From positions 1 to 12,287 of the forward strand of contig JAZFSZ010000160.1 of NCBI GenBank assembly GCA_036446455.1: a stretch of DNA of 12,287 bases, in the 5' to 3' direction. Positions within the stretch are counted from its first letter, which is position 1. Every line of letters begins with the position of its first letter. Made by a program: the position numbers and the translations under genes. The DNA comes from JAZFSZ01 sp036446455 (GTDB taxonomy: Bacteria > Pseudomonadota > Gammaproteobacteria > Acidiferrobacterales > JAJDNE01). A model generated the notes under the pieces. It did not search any database and had not been told where the DNA came from. It worked only from the letters and a program-made list of their open reading frames with translations. Of the stretch, positions 5,526 to 12,287 are shown in pieces.

Positions 5526-7100
5526 ATGTCATTTATCCCAAAACCTGTCCTGTTGCTGATTTTAGACGGATGGGGGTATCGCGAAGAACCCAAATACAAT
5601 GCCATTGCCAATGCCGACACCCCGGTGTGGGACCGGTTATGGGCAACCTGCCCCCACACCCTGATTCAGGCGTCACAGGCGGCTGTTGGCCTGCCGGCCA
5701 ACCAGATGGGCAATTCCGAGGTCGGTCACCTCAATATTGGTGCCGGTCGTGTGGTCTATCAGGAGTATTCCCGCATCAATCGCGCAATCAAAACGGGCCG
5801 ATTTTTCGAAAACAGGGTGCTGACAGATGGCTGTGACCAGGCCATCAAACACGACAAAGCCGTACATATTCTAGGTCTATTGTCCCCCGGCGGGGTGCAT
5901 AGCCACGAAGACCATATCCACGCCATGGTGGAACTGGCGGTCAAGCGCGGTGTAAAGCGCGTCTATTTACATGCCTTCCTCGACGGCCGCGATACCCCAC
6001 CAAAGAGTGCTGCGGCCTCCATCAATGCCATGGAAGATAAATTCGCCTCGATCGGTGGCGGGCGATTCGCCTCCGTTATTGGTCGTCACTATTCAATGGA
6101 CCGCGACCACCGTTGGCCGCGCATCCAGGCCTCCTACGATCTTATTTCCCAAGGCAAGGCTGACTATGACGCCACCGATGCCGCCGCGGCGTTGAAAATG
6201 GCATACGATCGCGGCGAGACCGATGAATTTGTCCTGGCCACGACCATTGTGCCCGAGGGCACCGAGCCAGTGCGGTTCGATGATGGTGACGTGGTCATTT
6301 TCATGAACTTCCGATCCGATCGTGCCCGTCAGATTACGCGCCCCTTTATCGAACCGGATTTCGACAGTTTCGAGCGCGAACACAACCCCCAACTGGGCAG
6401 CTTTGTCAGCCTGACCGAATACAAATCTGAATTTGATGTGCCGGTTGCATACCCGCCGGATCGACTGGTCAATGTCTTTGGTGCCCACCTGGCAGCGCTC
6501 GGCCGGCGCCAGCTGCGTATTGCGGAGACCGAAAAATATGCCCACGTGACCTTCTTTTTTAACGGTGGCGTGGAAGCGCCGTTCGATTTTGAAGACCGCA
6601 TCCTGGTCCCCTCGCCCACAGACGTGGCCACCTACAACCTGAAACCGGAAATGAATGCAGCTGCGCTTACGGACAAGCTGGTGGAGTCGATTAACAGCGA
6701 TAAATACGACGCCATTATTTGCAATATTGCCAATCCAGACATGGTCGGACACACAGGCGATTTTGATGCCACCGTCAAGGCCATCGAATTTGTCGACGGC
6801 TGTCTCGGCAGAATCGAGCAAGCACTCAAAGACGCGGGTGGCGAAATGCTGGTTACCGCCGACCACGGCAATGCCGAGGTGATGTTTGATCCTGAAACCA
6901 ACCAACCGCACACGGCCCACACCACTAATCCGGTGCCGCTGCTGTATGTAGGGTGCCGCCCGGCCACCCTGGCCGCCAAGGGCTCACTGGAAGACCTCAC
7001 GCCCAGCATGCTGCATCTCATGCAATTGCCAATCCCGGCCGAGATGAGCGGACGCCCGATGGTGATGCTGGACGAAGAAAAGGCCACCTCCAGTCAATAA
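5526..7100 (+). CDS. gpmI: 2,3-bisphosphoglycerate-independent phosphoglycerate mutase
   Basis: GpmI interconverts 3- and 2-phosphoglycerate in glycolysis and gluconeogenesis, using two Mn2+ ions and a phosphoserine intermediate. The 524 residues fit the family (usually about 510). The metal-binding LILDGWG has Asp14; MGNSEVGHLNIGAGR carries the catalytic Ser64; DGRDTPP lies in the substrate domain. Near the C-terminus TADHGNAEVM (Asp446, His447) and HTAHTTNP (His462, His465) provide the remaining metal ligands. The start is ATG at 5526; the only purine-rich stretch upstream is AAGAAGGATAAGAG, somewhat far from the start. It is divergent from the ArsR/yibN operon and followed by envC after 43 bases, the same neighbourhood as in E. 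coli. Confidence 0.98.
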   Translation: MSFIPKPVLLLILDGWGYREEPKYNAIANADTPVWDRLWATCPHTLIQASQAAVGLPANQMGNSEVGHLNIGAGRVVYQEYSRINRAIKTGRFFENRVLTDGCDQAIKHDKAVHILGLLSPGGVHSHEDHIHAMVELAVKRGVKRVYLHAFLDGRDTPPKSAAASINAMEDKFASIGGGRFASVIGRHYSMDRDHRWPRIQASYDLISQGKADYDATDAAAALKMAYDRGETDEFVLATTIVPEGTEPVRFDDGDVVIFMNFRSDRARQITRPFIEPDFDSFEREHNPQLGSFVSLTEYKSEFDVPVAYPPDRLVNVFGAHLAALGRRQLRIAETEKYAHVTFFFNGGVEAPFDFEDRILVPSPTDVATYNLKPEMNAAALTDKLVESINSDKYDAIICNIANPDMVGHTGDFDATVKAIEFVDGCLGRIEQALKDAGGEMLVTADHGNAEVMFDPETNQPHTAHTTNPVPLLYVGCRPATLAAKGSLEDLTPSMLHLMQLPIPAEMSGRPMVMLDEEKATSSQ

Positions 7101-7126
7101 CCCACGTCAACGAGTTGTGCGCATTT

Positions 7127-7133
7127 GGTGGGG
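7127..7133 (+). promoter_or_regulatory. Ribosome binding site supporting the envC ATG at 7144
   Basis: GGTGGGG ends ten bases before ATG 7144. It lies downstream of the alternative GTG at 7117, which argues against that earlier start. Confidence 0.45.
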
Positions 7134-7143
7134 ATTCGATAGC

Positions 7144-8301
7144 ATGGCTGCCATGCGTTACACGTTTATTTCCCGACTTTTGCCGTCCCTGCTGTTGGCG
7201 AGCTTGATTACAATCACCAGCAACGCCGCTGCCGCGGCTGACGACAACGACGCCAAGCTCATGAACCTGCGGGGGCGTATCGAAACCCTGCAACAGAAAC
7301 TTGAACAAACCCGCGACCAGCGCGATCTGGCGCGTGCAGCACTGCGACCGGTGGAGCAACGTATCAGCCAGCAGATACAGGTGTTGCGAAAAACGCGCAA
7401 AGAACTGGCATCTTCAAACCAGAAATTGAGCCATCTCAAGACACGACAACGATCGTCGCGCGCTGTCCTGACCCGGCAACGCCAGTCACTGGCACGCCAC
7501 GCCCGCGCTGCCTACGTCCTTGGCCAGCAGGATCAGCTCAAACTGTTGTTCAATCAGCAGGATCCGGCCGCCTTCGGCCGCGTGTTGACCTACTATCGTT
7601 ATTTCACCGATGCGCGTGTTTCCCGTATCAACTCGCTCAATAAAGATCTGAAACAGCTTATGCAGCTGGAAACCAGAATTTCGCGTCACCACCAGCAACT
7701 GGTATTGATCAAACAGCGTCGTCAGCGTGAATCGCAGGAGCTGGAGAAGTCACGCCACACCCGGGCGGCGCTGCTAGCCTCACTCAACCGCGAAATTCGT
7801 TCAAGCGCCGAGGAAATCGCAGGCCTTAAACGGGACGAAAAACGGCTGGACAGGGTAATGGCAGGGCTGCCGGATGTCGCACTCGGTGACCTGAGTGGTC
7901 AAGGATTTGCCCGCGCGCGCGGTCGCTTGCCGCTACCCGTGCAAGGCCGGGTGACCGTCCGATTCGGAACTCGACGACCACCGGGTGATCTTAAATGGAA
8001 AGGGATTTTTCTTGCCACCCCTTCCGGTAGGGAAGTCAAGGCCGTGTTTGGCGGACGGGTGGTATTTGCGGATTGGTTGCAAGGTTATGGCCTGCTCTTG
8101 ATTCTCGAGCACGGTGATGGCTATATGACACTATATGGCAATAATGAAAGCCTGACCCGACAGGCAGGAGACCAGGTCGAAGCAGGACGTGTTATTGCGC
8201 TGACAGGAAATACCGGCAACATTGCCCGATCTGGCCTTTACTTTGAAGTACGACATCAAGGTAAGCCCCGAAATCCACTTCGCTGGTGTCGACTTGGTTA
8301 G
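7144..8301 (+). CDS. envC: EnvC-like murein hydrolase activator with degenerate LytM domain
   Basis: EnvC acts in the periplasm at the division site, where it activates amidases that split septal peptidoglycan. The 385-residue protein has a signal peptide (hydrophobic run about 10–25, Ala-rich cleavage area about 26–32), a long charged coiled-coil region (about 36–240, rich in Gln, Arg and Leu) and a C-terminal LytM/M23 fold (about 265–380). The zinc ligands of active M23 enzymes are lost: HxxxD reads WKGIF (Trp285, Phe289) and HxH reads GLY (364–366). It is therefore a non-catalytic activator, as in E. coli EnvC. The start is ATG at 7144. GTG 7117 would extend the frame by nine residues, and ATG 7153 is also possible. 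It follows gpmI by 43 bases and precedes ctpA by 65. Confidence 0.92.
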   Translation: MAAMRYTFISRLLPSLLLASLITITSNAAAAADDNDAKLMNLRGRIETLQQKLEQTRDQRDLARAALRPVEQRISQQIQVLRKTRKELASSNQKLSHLKTRQRSSRAVLTRQRQSLARHARAAYVLGQQDQLKLLFNQQDPAAFGRVLTYYRYFTDARVSRINSLNKDLKQLMQLETRISRHHQQLVLIKQRRQRESQELEKSRHTRAALLASLNREIRSSAEEIAGLKRDEKRLDRVMAGLPDVALGDLSGQGFARARGRLPLPVQGRVTVRFGTRRPPGDLKWKGIFLATPSGREVKAVFGGRVVFADWLQGYGLLLILEHGDGYMTLYGNNESLTRQAGDQVEAGRVIALTGNTGNIARSGLYFEVRHQGKPRNPLRWCRLG

Positions 8302-8366
8302 GCACAAGCCAGCCTTCCATGACAATACATGTTTTAAATATAGTAAACAAAACCGGAATTGAACTA

Positions 8367-9674
8367 ATGCAGAACGCGACAAAATATATCATGATCCTGG
8401 TCCTCGGAATTTTTGTGGGTGCCGCAGTTACACTGGAGCGCGCGGTACGCGCCGATCGTCAGACCAAGCAGGTAGCCACCTCGCCATTACCACTGGAGGA
8501 GCTGCGTACCTTTACCGAGGTGTTTTCCCGTATTCAGTCTGATTATGTCGAACCGGTTGACGACAAGAAAATTCTGAAGGATGCCATCCAAGGCATGTTG
8601 TCGGGTCTTGATCCGCATTCGGCCTACCTCGATCCTGATGCCTACAAGGATCTGCGCATCGGTACCGAGGGCCAGTTTGGGGGTCTCGGCATCGAAGTCA
8701 CAATGGAGAATGGCTTTATTAAAGTGGTCACCCCGATTGAAGACACTCCCGCCGCGCGTGCTGGCGTTCGTACCAATGACATCATCATCAAACTGGACGA
8801 GAAACCGGTTAAGGGGTTGACCCTGACCGAGGCCGTACGTCTGATGCGGGGTCGACCCGGCAGTAAAATCAAACTCACGATAATACGTGAAGGTCATGGC
8901 AAGCCGCTGAAGATTTCGGTGATGCGCGCTGTGATCAAACTGCAAAGCGTCAAGCGTCGCATGCTCGAAACCGATTATGGCTATGTGCGCATTACCCAGT
9001 TTCAGGGCAACAGCGGCAAGGGCCTGATTAACGCCATTCGCCGTTTGCAGAAAATCAACAAACGTCCACTCAAGGGGCTGGTTCTGGATCTACGCAACAA
9101 CCCAGGTGGGGTATTGTCAGTCTCTGTCAGTATCGCCGATTCATTCCTGGAAAAAGGATTAATTGTTTATACCGAGGGTCGCACTGCCGACTCGGAATTG
9201 CGTTATTCCGCTACCCCGGGTGACCTGCTGAACGGCGCACCGCTAGTGGTACTGATCAATGGTGGGTCGGCTTCTGCTTCCGAGATTGTGGCGGGTGCAC
9301 TGCAAGACCACAAACGAGCAATCATCATGGGTACCCAAAGTTTTGGTAAGGGCTCAGTACAGACAATATTGCCAATCAGCAACGGCGCTGCGCTTAAACT
9401 CACCACTGCCCGTTATTACACGCCAAGCGGTCGCTCGATCCAGGCCTCCGGCATCAAGCCCGATATCATTGCCGAAGAAGCAAAAGTTACTTTGAAAGAA
9501 AAGCGCGAGACCGTTAAAGAGGCAGATCTGGCACGTCACCTGAGAAATAACACCAGAAAAACAGCTGATGACAAGAAGAGCAGTAAGAACACCACCGGCG
9601 AGGATTATCAGTTGAGGGAAGCGCTGAATCTTCTCAAAGGCATAAATATATTGAAAAAAGCCAGGGCGAGTTAA
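8367..9674 (+). CDS. ctpA: Carboxy-terminal processing protease, S41 family (CtpA type)
   Basis: A periplasmic serine protease that trims or degrades proteins from their C-termini. The 435 residues contain an N-terminal membrane helix or signal (about 8–22), a helical region, a PDZ domain (about 102–188, starting FGGLGIEV) that reads the substrate C-terminus, and the S41 catalytic core. GLVLDLRNNPGG precedes GGSASASEIVAGALQDH, with Ser303 as likely nucleophile, and GTQSFGKGSVQ, with Lys328 as general base. The C-terminal 60 residues are Lys/Arg-rich. The start is ATG at 8367, giving a proper signal; the open frame extends back to 8286, inside envC, but those starts lack a ribosome site. The stop overlaps the yibQ start (TAATG). 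Similar proteases often work with an outer-membrane lipoprotein adaptor. Confidence 0.94.
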   Translation: MQNATKYIMILVLGIFVGAAVTLERAVRADRQTKQVATSPLPLEELRTFTEVFSRIQSDYVEPVDDKKILKDAIQGMLSGLDPHSAYLDPDAYKDLRIGTEGQFGGLGIEVTMENGFIKVVTPIEDTPAARAGVRTNDIIIKLDEKPVKGLTLTEAVRLMRGRPGSKIKLTIIREGHGKPLKISVMRAVIKLQSVKRRMLETDYGYVRITQFQGNSGKGLINAIRRLQKINKRPLKGLVLDLRNNPGGVLSVSVSIADSFLEKGLIVYTEGRTADSELRYSATPGDLLNGAPLVVLINGGSASASEIVAGALQDHKRAIIMGTQSFGKGSVQTILPISNGAALKLTTARYYTPSGRSIQASGIKPDIIAEEAKVTLKEKRETVKEADLARHLRNNTRKTADDKKSSKNTTGEDYQLREALNLLKGINILKKARAS

Positions 9675-10474
9675 TGCACATTGTGGCAGGGTCTGGCCTG
9701 CGTCGACTCAGCCTGAGCCTGCTCGCCCTTGTGTTCGTGTTCATTGCCGTTGAAACCGGTAATGCCGCCAAACCAACGCGAGCCTACATCGCCATCATTA
9801 TCGACGATCTGGGTGTGAGCTGGGCCAGCGGACTCAAGGCTATTCGTCTTCCGGGTCCGGTGGCGTTATCCATCCTTCCCGATCAGACCTTTTCGACACA
9901 ACTGGCGCAACATGCCCACGGACGCCGTAAGGATGTGATTCTGCATCTGCCGATGGAACCCGTGGAGCGTAAAGACCTGTTGCCGGTTGACGGACTGCGC
10001 ACCGACATGAGTGATGAAGAAATTTACCGCTCTGTGGAAAACGGTCTCGCCTCCGTACCCCATGCCATTGCCATCAGTAATCATATGGGTAGCGCCTTCA
10101 CCAGCGATAAAAAGGCAATGTCGCAACTGATGGCCGCCGTGCAAGAACTAAATCCTGGTCTATTCTTTATAGACTCGCTGACGACACCCAGGAGCGTGGC
10201 GCGACGACAAGCAACCGCACACGGTATTCCGTCACTGGCGCGCAGTGTGTTTCTGGACAATGAGCGCTCGGAAGCGGCGATCGAGAAACAGTTCGACGAA
10301 CTGGTATCCATTGCCAGGAAATATGGTGGCGCCCTTGCAATCGGTCACCCCTTTCCGGAAACACTGGCCGTGCTGCAGCGCCGGTTAGCACCACTGTCAG
10401 AAGGCGGAGTACGATTAATTCCGGTCACTATGTTAATGGCAATGAAAATTCAGGAGCGGGAACCGTGGCGCTAG
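9674..10474 (+). CDS. yibQ: Divergent polysaccharide deacetylase family protein (YibQ)
   Basis: A 266-residue exported protein with a signal peptide (hydrophobic run about 12–26, cleavage near Ala31–Ala32). The body is a divergent polysaccharide deacetylase fold (PF04748). Motifs in order are AIIIDDLG with Asp44/Asp45, LHLPMEP, SNHMGSAFT (His137), FIDSLTTPRSVA and AIGHPFPET (His225). Members sit beside envC in E. coli and beside ctpA in many other gammaproteobacteria, so a role in peptidoglycan or envelope polysaccharide handling is likely. The substrate is not established. The start is ATG at 9674, sharing one base with the ctpA stop, which implies translational coupling. The end overlaps the next gene by ten bases. 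Confidence 0.93.
   Translation: MHIVAGSGLRRLSLSLLALVFVFIAVETGNAAKPTRAYIAIIIDDLGVSWASGLKAIRLPGPVALSILPDQTFSTQLAQHAHGRRKDVILHLPMEPVERKDLLPVDGLRTDMSDEEIYRSVENGLASVPHAIAISNHMGSAFTSDKKAMSQLMAAVQELNPGLFFIDSLTTPRSVARRQATAHGIPSLARSVFLDNERSEAAIEKQFDELVSIARKYGGALAIGHPFPETLAVLQRRLAPLSEGGVRLIPVTMLMAMKIQEREPWR
10452..10456 (+). promoter_or_regulatory. Ribosome binding site fixing the DJ-1 gene GTG start
   Basis: AGGAG lies eight bases before GTG 10465, within the last codons of yibQ. It supports the non-ATG start and coupled translation. Confidence 0.65.
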
Positions 10475-11016
10475 TACTGGTACCGCTGGCAAAAGGCTTT
10501 GAGGACCTGGAAGCCATCACCATTACCGACCTGATGCGACGGGCGCAAATCGATGTCGTGACTGCGGGGCTCACGCCGGGCCCGATCACGGGCAGTCGTG
10601 GCACCATTGTGGTACCCGATATGTCGCTGGACGAGGCCCTGCAACAATCCTATGACATGGTGGTTTTACCTGGCGGTCAACCCGGCGCCACCCATCTTGA
10701 AAAAGACGAACGCATCCAGTCGCTGGTAAAGCGAATGGCGGCCGATAACAAGGTGACGGCTGCCGTTTGCGCTGCTCCCAAGGTGCTGGCGGTGGCCGGC
10801 CTCCTGGAAGGAAAGCGTGCCACTGGTTTTCCCGGCACCTTATCCGCAGATCAATTTCCGGGTATCGATATCTCCACGGACGCCGTCGTCACAGACGGCA
10901 ACATTGTCACCTCGCGTGGGCCGGGCACGGTGATGGATTTTACTTTGGCACTCATTGAGATTCTTACCGACAATGATGTTCGTAATCAGGTAGAACAGGC
11001 ACTGCATCGACCGTAG
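10465..11016 (+). CDS. DJ-1/PfpI (ThiJ/YajL-like) family protein
   Basis: A 183-residue cytoplasmic protein of the DJ-1 superfamily. The N-terminus LVPLAKGFEDLEAI carries Glu16, matching the DJ-1 glutamate that lowers the cysteine pKa. The conserved MRRAQIDVVTAGL and VLPGGQPGATHL follow, and the nucleophile elbow AAVCAAPKVLA has Cys102 in the position of DJ-1 Cys106. The ending TSRGPGTVMDFTLALIE is typical of the YajL branch. Members have been linked to oxidative stress, chaperone or glyoxal-related activity, with ongoing debate about the true reaction. The start is GTG at 10465 with AGGAG upstream. It overlaps yibQ by ten bases, so it belongs to the gpmI–envC–ctpA–yibQ transcript. It appears intact. 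Confidence 0.92.
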   Translation: MALVLVPLAKGFEDLEAITITDLMRRAQIDVVTAGLTPGPITGSRGTIVVPDMSLDEALQQSYDMVVLPGGQPGATHLEKDERIQSLVKRMAADNKVTAAVCAAPKVLAVAGLLEGKRATGFPGTLSADQFPGIDISTDAVVTDGNIVTSRGPGTVMDFTLALIEILTDNDVRNQVEQALHRP

Positions 11017-11078
11017 CCAATCATTCACCGACCGGTGGTGTTTCCAAGATCGGCAATAAGCAAGTACACTTAACCGCC

Positions 11079-11546
11079 ATGAGCAATCCCAATATCGAGA
11101 TCAGACCACTGCGACCCGGTGACGTGGACGCCATTATGCGACTGCATCGGGAGCTTGGCTGGAACCCCGCCTTCCGTGACGATGGCAGCACGCTGAAACA
11201 ACGCCTGGGCGCGTTGATTGAAGAAGAAAGCACGCTGTTACTGGTTGCGGTAAAGGGCAATAAAGTAGTGGGTTATATTCACGGTGAAATTGCCAAGTAT
11301 TTATTGTTTGCCGGCAGCGAAATGCTGGTGACCGAAGTTTTTGTGCGTGAAGCCGCGCGTGGCCAGGGTGTCGGCAAGTCTTTGATTGAGGCGATTGAAA
11401 CCGAGGCAGTCAAGCAACGCTGCTTCCGAATCAGTGTACTAAACAGCCGCGAACGTGAATCCTACAAACGTGGTTTCTACCCATCTTTGGGATATGAAGA
11501 AAGACCGGGAACTGCCGTTTTTAATAAACGGCTGGACTGGGGTTAG
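11079..11546 (+). CDS. GNAT-family N-acetyltransferase
   Basis: A 155-residue acetyl-CoA-dependent acyltransferase. The N-terminus IEIRPLRPGDVDAIMRLH is the usual first strand and helix. VTEVFVREAARGQGVGKSLIE contains the acetyl-CoA pyrophosphate loop R94-G-Q-G-V-G99. SVLNSRERESYKRGFYPSLGY is the C-terminal motif B region with the typical N…Y…GF…GY pattern, giving a complete domain. The substrate cannot be told from sequence. The start is ATG at 11079, 62 bases after the DJ-1 gene, with no strong ribosome site. It may be read from the upstream operon or its own promoter. A short hairpin with a T-run lies 143 bases past its stop. Confidence 0.9.
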   Translation: MSNPNIEIRPLRPGDVDAIMRLHRELGWNPAFRDDGSTLKQRLGALIEEESTLLLVAVKGNKVVGYIHGEIAKYLLFAGSEMLVTEVFVREAARGQGVGKSLIEAIETEAVKQRCFRISVLNSRERESYKRGFYPSLGYEERPGTAVFNKRLDWG

Positions 11547-11564
11547 AGTTGCTGCGCCTGCGAA

Positions 11565-11687
11565 TGAGAAATAACTGGCCTTGGCAATGTCTTCCAGGCT
11601 TGGTTTCTGGTCAAGCTGGCTATGGATGAACTCCAATGATTTGTTGATACGACGAACGTACTCCGCGTGATTTTTATTATTCTTCAT
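11565..11687 (-). pseudogene. Truncated AraC-family regulator, N-terminal 41 codons only
   Basis: From ATG 11687 the frame reads EYVRRINKSLEFIHSQLDQ, then KPSLEDIAKASYFS. This matches the start of AraC/XylS regulators with an N-terminal HTH (…YI.RIN..ldYIe.nL…lsLe.iA..a.FSp.hF). After YFS the expected PFHFHRIF is replaced by an unrelated run. The open frame continues only because it reads into the GNAT gene on the opposite strand. The rest of the regulator (second HTH helix and ligand domain) is gone, so this is a non-functional remnant, cut about 18 bases from the GNAT stop codon. Confidence 0.6.
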
Positions 11688-11688
11688 T

Positions 11689-11710
11689 AACTGGAATTAG
11701 CCAGTTTTTT
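11689..11710 (+). terminator. Possible rho-independent terminator after the GNAT gene
   Basis: The stem AACTGG/CCAGTT (11689–11694 and 11701–11706) with a six-base loop AATTAG runs directly into TTTT, so with the stem's last two bases six T's stand together. The stem is short and only half G/C, so strength is doubtful. It overlaps the start of the AraC remnant on the other strand. Confidence 0.4.
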
Positions 11711-11767
11711 AATTCGGGTGAACCCGTGTGCCGTTCCCAGTTTGATTCTTGCGCAGGGCATTCTTAA

Positions 11768-12145
11768 CTAGTTCAAATCAACCGCATATTTCTTTAACAA
11801 CCCCAACGATACTATATCCAACGCGTTGATATGGGTTCGTGTTATATGCACTCTTGGTGCCATATCGCTGTTATAAGCTTCCAACCATCGAGCAGCACAC
11901 AAACACCAGCTATCACCTGCTTGCAATCCTTCAAATCCATGTTGTGGCATCGGCGTTGATAAGTCATTTCCTTTGAATCGGGAGTACTCCAGAAACTCCT
12001 GCGTCGCCTCGATACAAACTGTATGAGAACCGACATCTTCCTTGCAGGTATTACAATTTCCGTCTCTGAAAAAACCTGTAATCGGATCCTCTCCACACAA
12101 ACGCAGCGGCTCACCCAGAACATTTACTGACTCGTCCATATCCAT
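11768..12145 (-). CDS. DUF2237 family protein, cysteine-rich, function unknown
   Basis: A 125-residue protein matching the DUF2237 pattern almost end to end: NVLGEPLRLC near the start, ITGFFRDGNCNTC (22–34), VGSHTVC (38–44), KGNDLSTPMP (58–67), FEGLQAGDSWCLCAARW (71–87), and the ending THINALDIVSLGLLKKYA. Seven cysteines (17, 31, 34, 44, 81, 83 and none in the tail, plus His41 nearby) suggest a metal site or disulfides, but no biochemical role is known to me. There is no signal peptide or membrane helix, so it is probably cytoplasmic. The start is ATG at 12145, with GAGGT nine bases upstream. It stands alone, with the AraC remnant downstream and no gene seen between it and the right edge. Confidence 0.85.
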   Translation of the reverse strand: MDMDESVNVLGEPLRLCGEDPITGFFRDGNCNTCKEDVGSHTVCIEATQEFLEYSRFKGNDLSTPMPQHGFEGLQAGDSWCLCAARWLEAYNSDMAPRVHITRTHINALDIVSLGLLKKYAVDLN

Positions 12146-12287
12146 AACGTATCTACCTCATGAGAAAACCGTAGTCTGCCCCCTGTCAATCTTGATCTGG
12201 TTTTCTCGCGGTCTCGTTTTTCATCACAATCCTGGCTTTTATTGCACGATTTATCATAGCTCGAACATTACCATCAGCATTCGAATA

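Noticed and set aside
6093..6920. 275-codon minus-strand open frame inside gpmI
   Set aside because: It is antisense to the well-conserved phosphoglycerate mutase; its length follows from codon bias of the real gene.
8286..8366. Earlier GTG start of ctpA inside envC
   Set aside because: It would put a non-signal-like 27-residue extension before the hydrophobic segment and lacks a ribosome site; ATG 8367 gives a normal N-terminus.
11026..11037. Inverted repeat CACCG-AC-CGGTG after the DJ-1 gene as terminator
   Set aside because: The two-base loop is too small for a full RNA hairpin and no T-run follows.
11715..11726. CGGGT-GA-ACCCG as terminator of the DUF2237 gene
   Set aside because: On the minus strand it is followed by AATTAAAAAA, not by a T-run, and the loop is only two bases.
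12161..12189. Minus-strand TTGACA (plus 12184–12189) as promoter of the DUF2237 gene
   Set aside because: No acceptable -10 box lies 16–18 bases downstream, and the start point would fall almost on the ribosome site.
1..12287. CRISPR array, tRNA or rRNA genes
   Set aside because: I saw no regularly spaced direct repeats, and noticed no tRNA- or rRNA-like sequence on reading through.

Overview
This window is chromosomal DNA of a gammaproteobacterium. Gene order supports this best: yibN–grxC–secB–gpsA on the minus strand lies opposite gpmI–envC–…–yibQ on the plus strand, the arrangement known from E. coli and relatives. A caa3-type cytochrome oxidase gene pair shows an aerobic respiratory chain. 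The sequence does not allow a genus to be named, although the oxidase and a possible persulfide-sensing regulator would fit a sulfur-metabolising or generally oxidative lifestyle.

Layout. (1) 1–1913, minus: coxB, a subunit II fused to two tandem cytochrome c domains, followed by the 5' part of coxA, which runs off the left edge. (2) 1914–2685: about 770 bases without an intact gene. They hold a decayed fragment of a REP-associated (IS200-like Y1) transposase and short hairpin repeats. (3) 2686–5336, minus: an ArsR-family repressor, a membrane-anchored YibN-type rhodanese, glutaredoxin (grxC), the export chaperone secB and glycerol-3-phosphate dehydrogenase gpsA, all in one direction and mostly closely spaced. 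(4) 5337–5525: the divergent control region, AT-rich and with several short palindromes, including a perfect 17-bp inverted repeat. (5) 5526–11016, plus: gpmI, envC, a ctpA-type S41 protease, a divergent polysaccharide deacetylase (yibQ) and a DJ-1/PfpI protein. The last three genes overlap end to start. A GNAT acetyltransferase follows at 11079–11546. (6) 11565–12145, minus: the first ~41 codons of a broken AraC-family regulator, then an intact cysteine-rich DUF2237 protein.

How the genes fit together. coxA/coxB build a terminal oxidase that can take electrons through covalently attached hemes. The minus-strand cluster joins sulfur/thiol handling (rhodanese, glutaredoxin) with protein export and phospholipid precursor synthesis. 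The plus-strand cluster joins a glycolytic enzyme to envelope and peptidoglycan maintenance: EnvC activates amidases, CtpA is a periplasmic protease, and the deacetylase is exported.

The most interesting part is the ArsR gene placed between yibN and gpmI. It has one cysteine in the predicted alpha2 helix and one near the C-terminus, 67 residues apart, as in the persulfide sensors SqrR/BigR. It lies directly upstream of a rhodanese, and its promoter region carries palindromes. I infer a persulfide-responsive switch on a housekeeping operon. No wholly novel multi-gene system is evident; most of the window is well-known core gene content.
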